Shown here: positions 4,893 through 9,421 of the stretch, one piece after another
How the letters are laid out: each line of letters starts with the position of its first letter
Position numbering within the stretch: the stretch's first letter is position 1
NCBI GenBank assembly: GCA_964440935.1
Contig: CAYTTY010000076.1
Span: 1 to 9,421 of the forward strand
Direction of reading: 5' to 3'
Source: WJJR01 sp964440935
Lineage (GTDB): Bacteria > Zixibacteria > MSB-5A5 > WJJR01
Length of the DNA stretch: 9,421 bases
Position numbers and translations under genes: made by a program
Notes under the pieces: model-generated
The model's input: the letters and a program-made list of their open reading frames with translations, nothing else
Database searches by the model: none
What the model was told of the DNA's origin: nothing

Positions 4893-7412
4893 ATGCTCCG
4901 TTCCACCCGAACCGCTTTGCTGGCGGCGGTCATGATTCTCCTGCCGGCCCTCCCCTCCGCTTGGGGCGCCATCCTCAGCGGCCAGATCACCGATGCGGAA
5001 ACCGGCGAACCGGTTCCCGCGGCATCGATCACGATCGATAAAACATCCATCGGCACAGTGAGCGATGAGAGTGGACAGTTCATACTTGAGGACGTGCCCG
5101 AAGATGCCGCGACGTTAATCGTACGCCACGTGGCGTATCATCTCTGGCGCGGGACGATCGCAGCGGGGATGTCCGATGTTGATGTGCGATTGACACCCGA
5201 GGTGTTGCCCGGGCAGGATATCCTCGTGACAACGTCTCGGGCAAAGCGCGGCGAAACACCCGCCGCCTTCGAGAACCTTACCAAAAAGGAAATTCGTCGC
5301 TCGTATCACACTCAGGATGTGCCGATGCTCCTCACCGAAGCACCGGGTGTATACGCTTTTTCTGACAACGGGAATGGTATTGGCTATTCCTACCTCTCGG
5401 TTCGAGGTTTCCCTCAGCGACGAGTGTCCGTACTAATCAACGGCGTACCGCTGAACGATCCGGAGTCGCACGAGGTGTTCTGGATTGATCTGCCGGATTT
5501 GCCGGAAAGCATCCAGGATGCTCAGATTCAGCGGGGTGTCGGGACAACACTATACGGATCAAATTCCATTGGAGGAACCATCAATCTGCGGACGTATGAT
5601 TCATCACCCGTGCGAGAGTTGAAGGTGACCTCCGGCTTTGGCTCCTACCAGACACGCAAGCTGTCTCTGTCGGGCCGATCGGGACTAATTGATGGGCAGT
5701 ATTCGTTGTACGGACGGTTTTCACGCATTGTCTCCGACGGGTATCGCAACAACGCCTGGACCGACATGTGGTCATACTATTTTGCGGCGTCGCGATTCGA
5801 CGAGAAATGGACCAATCACCTGCATGTGTTCGGCGGTCCCGAGCAGACGCATTTGGCGTATAAAGGGATTCCCCGGCGGTTTATCGAAGGTGACTCGACC
5901 TTTGAATTCAATGGACAGCGTCCGAGCGGCGATCCCGATTTTGACCGGCGGTATAATCCGTTCGAATGGTCGAACGAAACCGACAACTTCAACCAACCGC
6001 AATATCAGTTGCTCACCGAGTTTCGCCCTGATACCAATTGGCTGTTCGAAAACACGCTTTTCTACATCAAAGGCGACGGGTACTACGATCAACTGCGTTT
6101 CGGTGAAGCCTTTTCGGAATATCATCTGCCCTCATTCACACGCGTGGAGGCACATGACGGTAACACCGATACGGTCGCTGTCGACGAAGCCGATCAATTG
6201 TGGCGCCGTCGCTGGGTGGCCAACGATTTCTGGGGGATTATTCCCCGCGTGACACACCAACACGGCCACGGGGTCTTCACCGGCGGTATCGAGTTCCGCC
6301 ATCATCACGGTGATCATTGGGGCGAAGTGCAATCGGCGGTGCCGGCAGATACGAGTTTCATCCCCGGACAGCGGTTTTATGACTACGAAGGCCGCAAGAT
6401 TGTTCTGTCCGGCTTCCTCCAGGACGTATTCACACCGGATCCCCGCGTTTCCGTGACCGGTGCGCTGCAGTACTCATTCAAAGAATACCGGCTGTATGAT
6501 AACAAGTACCCAAACATCAACGGACAGCGAGTGACACATACGACACGCTACGATATTCTGTCCCCCCGCCTCGGAGTAACCGTCCGACCGCTCAAACACT
6601 GGAGTGTATTTGGAAGTGTCAGTTACAATGAGCAGGAACCGGCGAACGACGAGGTGTATGATCCTCAGGCGTACTTTGCGGACGCCCGCGATTTCTTCAA
6701 TACCTATAACGAGGAGACGGGAGAGGGATCGGATCCGATTATGACACCGGAGCGTCTAATCGATTACGAATTCGGCGTGTCGATCAACAAACCCCGCTGG
6801 CGCGGTAGTTTCAATCTGTTTCACATGCGATTCCACGATGAAATCGTGTACAATGGCTTGTTGAACGATGATGGGGTGCCGTTGCGTGCCAATGCCCCCA
6901 CAACCGTTCACCAGGGCGTTGAGGTGGCCGGTGACGTTGACATCGGCCACGGATTCTCCATGCGGGGGAACCTGTCCATCAACGACAACACATTCGAGGA
7001 GTTCACCGAATTCGTTCCGGATTGGGATAATTGGGGCGATGTTCTGCCGATCGACACGGTGAATCGTGCGGGCAATTATATTGCAGGATCGCCCAAACAT
7101 CTGGCCAATCTGCGATTCACCTATGAGAGTCCGTGGTTTTCGATGACGGGCCATGCCTTCCGTGCAGGACGACTGTATCTCGACAATTCGAATTCCCCCG
7201 CTGCGTCTATCGACCCATATACCGTGTTCAACCTGCGCGGCGATGTTCATTTGGGACGGTTCTTGCAGGGGGCTGACATTTCACTGTTCATCCACCTTAA
7301 CAACGTATTCGACGAAGAGTACGAAACAGGCGGATATATTGACGATGGATATCCATTGTTCTTGCCTGCCGCCAAAAGGAACTACTTCGCGGGGTTGGAG
7401 GCGAATTTGTAG
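4893..7412 (+). CDS. TonB-dependent outer-membrane receptor, likely for thiamin or a precursor
   Basis: This is a ligand-gated outer-membrane channel energised by TonB. The 839-residue product has a signal peptide (about 1-25, ending SAWG|A), a carboxypeptidase-regulatory-like beta domain (about 27-100: SGQITDAETGEPVPAASI, ESGQFILEDVP), and a TonB-box-like stretch with the start of the plug (DILVTTSRAKRGETPAAF, 109-126). The plug domain follows to about 235 (TEAPGVY, LSVRGFPQRRVSVLINGVPLND, RGVGTTLYGSNSIGGTINLRT) and then a long beta-barrel to the C terminus. It ends in Leu rather than the commoner Phe. The ATG has AAGGAA 6 nt upstream. The TPP riboswitch in its leader points to thiamin-related substrates, in line with TPP-regulated receptors (OMR1) described in Bacteroidetes; the substrate itself cannot be read from the sequence. 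A symporter follows 97 nt downstream, probably co-transcribed. Confidence 0.93.
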   Translation: MLRSTRTALLAAVMILLPALPSAWGAILSGQITDAETGEPVPAASITIDKTSIGTVSDESGQFILEDVPEDAATLIVRHVAYHLWRGTIAAGMSDVDVRLTPEVLPGQDILVTTSRAKRGETPAAFENLTKKEIRRSYHTQDVPMLLTEAPGVYAFSDNGNGIGYSYLSVRGFPQRRVSVLINGVPLNDPESHEVFWIDLPDLPESIQDAQIQRGVGTTLYGSNSIGGTINLRTYDSSPVRELKVTSGFGSYQTRKLSLSGRSGLIDGQYSLYGRFSRIVSDGYRNNAWTDMWSYYFAASRFDEKWTNHLHVFGGPEQTHLAYKGIPRRFIEGDSTFEFNGQRPSGDPDFDRRYNPFEWSNETDNFNQPQYQLLTEFRPDTNWLFENTLFYIKGDGYYDQLRFGEAFSEYHLPSFTRVEAHDGNTDTVAVDEADQLWRRRWVANDFWGIIPRVTHQHGHGVFTGGIEFRHHHGDHWGEVQSAVPADTSFIPGQRFYDYEGRKIVLSGFLQDVFTPDPRVSVTGALQYSFKEYRLYDNKYPNINGQRVTHTTRYDILSPRLGVTVRPLKHWSVFGSVSYNEQEPANDEVYDPQAYFADARDFFNTYNEETGEGSDPIMTPERLIDYEFGVSINKPRWRGSFNLFHMRFHDEIVYNGLLNDDGVPLRANAPTTVHQGVEVAGDVDIGHGFSMRGNLSINDNTFEEFTEFVPDWDNWGDVLPIDTVNRAGNYIAGSPKHLANLRFTYESPWFSMTGHAFRAGRLYLDNSNSPAASIDPYTVFNLRGDVHLGRFLQGADISLFIHLNNVFDEEYETGGYIDDGYPLFLPAAKRNYFAGLEANL

Positions 7413-7418
7413 CAGGGC

Positions 7419-7486
7419 GTCAGGAGCCCGGCGCACTAATGCAAACGACAAAACGCTATCGCGATGGAGTGCGCCGGGCTCCTGAC
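7419..7486. repeat. Perfect 19-bp hairpin repeat between receptor and symporter genes
   Basis: The arms at 7419-7437 and 7468-7486 are perfectly complementary (CAGGAGCCCGGCGCACT and its inverse, plus GT/AC) around a 30-nt loop. The arms share CAGGAGC with a C/G-rich extension with the double-hairpin element at 108-270, and the loop has an ACGACAAAACG segment resembling CGACAACGAAA inside that element. It starts 7 nt after the receptor stop and ends 24-36 nt before the symporter start. There is no T-tract, so it is not a standard terminator. It could stabilise the receptor mRNA 3' end or attenuate read-through to the symporter. Confidence 0.8.
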
Positions 7487-7509
7487 CTACCAGCAGTCCC
7501 CCTTGTGAC

Positions 7510-8952
7510 GTGTGGACCGAGATGCTGAGCCGCCTCCACCCTCTCGATATCGCCATCCTGGCGGCATTTCTGCTGTTTCAAACCTGGGTGGGAATTCGGC
7601 TGTGGCGTGAACGCGGTCGTCTGGCCACCGCAACCGACTTTCTGCTCGGCGGCCGACGTCTGACGATGCCCGGATTTGTCGCGACGTTGGTGGCGACGTG
7701 GTACGGCGGGATTTTGGGTGTCGGGGAGTATTCGTATCTATACGGCATTTCGAATTGGCTTGTCTTCGGTGTGCCGTACTACATCTGGGCCGTTGTATTC
7801 GCGCTCTATCTTGCACGTCCCGCCCGCCGCACGTTCTTCATCTCCCTCCCCGATCATCTCGCTGAAGCGTATGGGCGCATTCCGGCCATGACCGGTGCGG
7901 CGGTCGTGTTCATCATGACCGTGCCAGCGGCATATGTGCTCATGATTGGAACGATGGGGACGTTGCTGCTCGGCTGGCCATTGTGGTGGGGTGTTGTGAT
8001 CGGTGCGGTGATGTCGGTCGTGTATCTACTGGCCGGCGGATTCAATTCCGTCGTACGCACCGATAAGATCCAATTCCTCGCGATGTATGTGGGATTCGCA
8101 GTCATCGTCGTATTCGCATTTCTCCAGTACGGTGGCTGGTCGTTTCTGAAGACGAATGTACCGGAAACACATTTCACCTGGCATGGCGGCAATACGGCGT
8201 GGTTTGTCGCATCGTGGTTCTTCATTGCGGCGGCGACATTGGTTGAACCGTCGTTCTACCAACGGTGTTATGCGGCGAAGTCGGAATCGGTCGCCAAACG
8301 CGGCATTCTGATCTCCGTCGCCTTCTGGATTCTCTTCGATTTCATGTCAACAGCGGCCGGACTGTACGCACGCGCGGCCATCCCGGAGTTGGTCAATGCC
8401 GAATCGTCGTATCCCGCACTCGCGGCGCGTGTGCTGCCGCCCGGTTTGGTCGGTGTGTTTCTTGTGGGGATCATGGCCGGTATTTTCGCGACGGTGGATT
8501 CGTACATGTTCATCGCCGCCATCTCGATCGGCCGCGACATCTACGGGCGCATCAAATCAGCGACCGACCGTGGGATTCGAACGATGACACGCTGGGGACT
8601 CGTTGTGTCGGCTGTGATCTCCGTTACTCTGGCGCTGAGTTCGCAGTCTGTTGTCGGATTATGGCGTGATCTGGGCTCGATTGGTGTGCCGGTGTTGTTA
8701 TTCCCTGTGCTGTGGACCTTTCGCAAAGGACAGAAACGGCCGTCAACTAGACGAGTGGTTATATGGATGCTTGTCCCTGGAGTGGTCTCGCTGGTGTGGA
8801 TTGGGTTGCGGGTGTTTGGGACAGGATATCCGTTGGGTGTGGAGCCGATCTTTCCGGGTTTGTTGGTGTCTGTACTGCTCTGGACTGTGCTGGTTCGGAC
8901 TGGCGATTCGACGGAGGAGCACACGGCCGTGCGCAAGCAGGGACGGGGCTAG
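7510..8952 (+). CDS. Sodium:solute symporter (SSS family), candidate thiamin/precursor transporter
   Basis: This is an inner-membrane Na+-coupled symporter of the LeuT fold, with about 13 hydrophobic segments over 480 residues, the usual SSS size. Family hallmarks are the broken first core helix region (about 54-75, VATLVATWYGGILGVGEYS), GGFNSVVRTDKIQ (176-188), EPSFYQRCYAAKSES (246-260) and ATVDSYMFIAAISIGRDIY (327-345), which corresponds to the STADS-like Na2-site segment. The start is uncertain: GTG 7510 has no clear ribosome-binding site, and ATG 7522 (four residues shorter) follows GGACCGAG. Its position behind a TPP-riboswitch-controlled receptor suggests it takes thiamin or a pyrimidine/thiazole precursor from the periplasm, like the SSS protein ThiV proposed from TPP regulation in other bacteria. 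The substrate is inferred from context only; pantothenate, proline and sugar carriers share this family. Confidence 0.9.
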   Translation: MWTEMLSRLHPLDIAILAAFLLFQTWVGIRLWRERGRLATATDFLLGGRRLTMPGFVATLVATWYGGILGVGEYSYLYGISNWLVFGVPYYIWAVVFALYLARPARRTFFISLPDHLAEAYGRIPAMTGAAVVFIMTVPAAYVLMIGTMGTLLLGWPLWWGVVIGAVMSVVYLLAGGFNSVVRTDKIQFLAMYVGFAVIVVFAFLQYGGWSFLKTNVPETHFTWHGGNTAWFVASWFFIAAATLVEPSFYQRCYAAKSESVAKRGILISVAFWILFDFMSTAAGLYARAAIPELVNAESSYPALAARVLPPGLVGVFLVGIMAGIFATVDSYMFIAAISIGRDIYGRIKSATDRGIRTMTRWGLVVSAVISVTLALSSQSVVGLWRDLGSIGVPVLLFPVLWTFRKGQKRPSTRRVVIWMLVPGVVSLVWIGLRVFGTGYPLGVEPIFPGLLVSVLLWTVLVRTGDSTEEHTAVRKQGRG

Positions 8953-8965
8953 CCAATGTGACCGC

Positions 8966-8993
8966 CCCCAAAACCGTTGAAACGGTTTTTGAG
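8966..8993 (+). terminator. Intrinsic terminator after the symporter gene
   Basis: AAAACCGTT (8970-8978) pairs perfectly with AACGGTTTT (8981-8989) around GA (effectively a UGAA loop), followed by a further T. A run of C before the stem can pair with GAGG after it. It lies 18 nt beyond the symporter stop and closes the riboswitch-controlled unit. The A-tract before the stem would also allow termination on the other strand. Confidence 0.85.
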
Positions 8994-9010
8994 GACTCAG
9001 GCGCTTCGTA

Positions 9011-9032
9011 ACACCCGGCTGAAGCCGGGTGT
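9011..9032. repeat. REP-like hairpin
   Basis: ACACCCGGCT and AGCCGGGTGT are perfect 10-bp arms separated only by GA. There is no T-tract. The hairpin is directly joined to the first right-end motif copy (9031). Confidence 0.7.
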
Positions 9033-9068
9033 CATAACAATTGTCAGAAGAACTTACCGATTCCACCG
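9031..9068 (+). repeat. Interspersed motif, copy A
   Basis: AACAATTGTCAGAAG, then ACTTACCGATTCC, matches the motif at 9186 and 9344 and, inverted, 31-86. Its core ATTGTCAG begins at 9040, 160 nt before the core of the next copy. Confidence 0.55.
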
Positions 9069-9079
9069 TGCCGTCATGC

Positions 9080-9129
9080 GCCCTCGCGTGACGGCTATCT
9101 TCCCTACCGACAAAGCGTCACCCGAGGGC
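9080..9129. repeat. Long hairpin between motif copies A and B
   Basis: GCCCTCGCGTGACG (9080-9093) and CGTCACCCGAGGGC (9116-9129) pair over 14 bp with one mismatch around a 22-nt loop. GGGTGACACC follows. No coding potential or terminator tail is seen. Confidence 0.65.
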
Positions 9130-9185
9130 GGGTGACACCACGCTCGGGACCAGCCGCGTTAAGTTACTTAATGGGCTTCTGGGAC

Positions 9186-9227
9186 ACAACACTATAGCGA
9201 TTGTCAGAAATATTGTCCGTTTGCCTC
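9186..9227 (+). repeat. Interspersed motif, copy B
   Basis: ACACTATAGCGATTGTCAG, then AAATATTGTCCGTTTGCC. It is the best match to the inverted copy at 31-86, including the upstream GACAC.ACACTA part. The core begins at 9200. Confidence 0.65.
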
Positions 9228-9259
9228 AGCGATCTATTCGGGTGAAACAGCTCACCGCT

Positions 9260-9347
9260 GTTATCCCCGCGAACGCGGGGATCCATTTTGAACACACTAC
9301 GAGATTCAAATGGATTCCTCCGCCGGGCGGCGGACGGGAATGACAAC
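9260..9347. repeat. Cruciform-like palindromic element between motif copies B and C
   Basis: The left arm 9260-9292 and right arm 9305-9347 are imperfect inverted copies. GATCCATTTTGAA pairs with TTCAAATGGATTC near the centre, and GTTATCCC corresponds to GGGAATGACAAC at the edges. Each arm contains its own hairpin: CCCCGCG/CGCGGGG (9265-9280) and TCCGCC/GGCGGA (9319-9334). The whole could fold into a branched structure. A non-autonomous palindromic element (REP/MITE-like) is the likeliest class. Confidence 0.65.
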
Positions 9348-9392
9348 AAGTTATAGCAATTGTCAAAAGTATTTTCCGTTTCCATTGGGGTG
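9344..9392 (+). repeat. Interspersed motif, copy C
   Basis: AGTTATAGCAATTGTCAAAA, then GTATTTTCCGTTTCC. It abuts the right edge of the palindromic element. The core begins at 9359, 159 nt after that of copy B. Beyond it, to the window end, no gene is visible. Confidence 0.6.
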
Positions 9393-9421
9393 CCACGGGC
9401 CTTCAGGGGTGTGTTGAAAAA

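Noticed and set aside
9164..9385. Minus-strand frame of 73 codons at the right end
   Set aside because: It is made wholly of the repeat elements; its translation contains the repeated SDNRY/FDNCY segments produced by the motif copies. There is no ribosome-binding site.
9031..9392. CRISPR-like array (regularly spaced repeats)
   Set aside because: The repeats are degenerate, only three, about 160 bp apart, with palindromic intervals. There is no leader and no cas gene.

Overview
The window is bacterial, moderately GC-rich DNA from a Gram-negative (double-membrane) organism. It carries an Mla-type phospholipid-transport operon and a large TonB-dependent outer-membrane receptor with an N-terminal carboxypeptidase-regulatory-like domain. 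That receptor architecture is commonest in Bacteroidetes and related FCB or candidate phyla. The phylum is inference only; nothing here (no rRNA or ribosomal protein) fixes it.

Layout. (1) 1-550: intergenic DNA with an interspersed repeat on the minus strand, a double-hairpin palindromic element, and the promoter and leader of the first small gene. (2) 551-1480: two tandem paralogous genes for 91-residue proteins of unknown function (66 of 91 residues identical). Each has its own structured 5' leader, an identical Shine-Dalgarno region and its own intrinsic terminator. (3) 1546-4611, minus strand: an operon reading mlaE (permease), mlaF (ATPase), an unrecognised 115-residue Cys-rich protein, then mlaD (MCE-domain substrate-binding subunit), behind a good sigma70-like promoter. 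(4) 4661-8990, plus strand, divergent from mla: promoter, TPP riboswitch, putative terminator platform, TonB-dependent receptor, hairpin repeat, sodium:solute symporter, strong terminator. (5) 8991-9421: non-coding DNA built of palindromes separated by three copies of a motif at about 160-bp spacing. The same motif occurs inverted at the window's left end.

How the genes work together. MlaE, MlaF and MlaD would form an inner-membrane ABC complex moving phospholipid between the inner membrane and periplasmic carriers; mlaB and mlaC are not in the window. The TPP riboswitch makes the receptor and symporter a likely two-membrane uptake route for thiamin or a thiamin precursor: the receptor across the outer membrane, the Na+-coupled symporter across the inner one. 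The two small genes are not visibly connected to either module.

The most unusual items are the duplicated small gene with a leader whose first hairpin shows compensatory changes between copies, the Cys-rich protein inserted in the mla operon, and the modular palindrome/motif repeats at both ends of the window.
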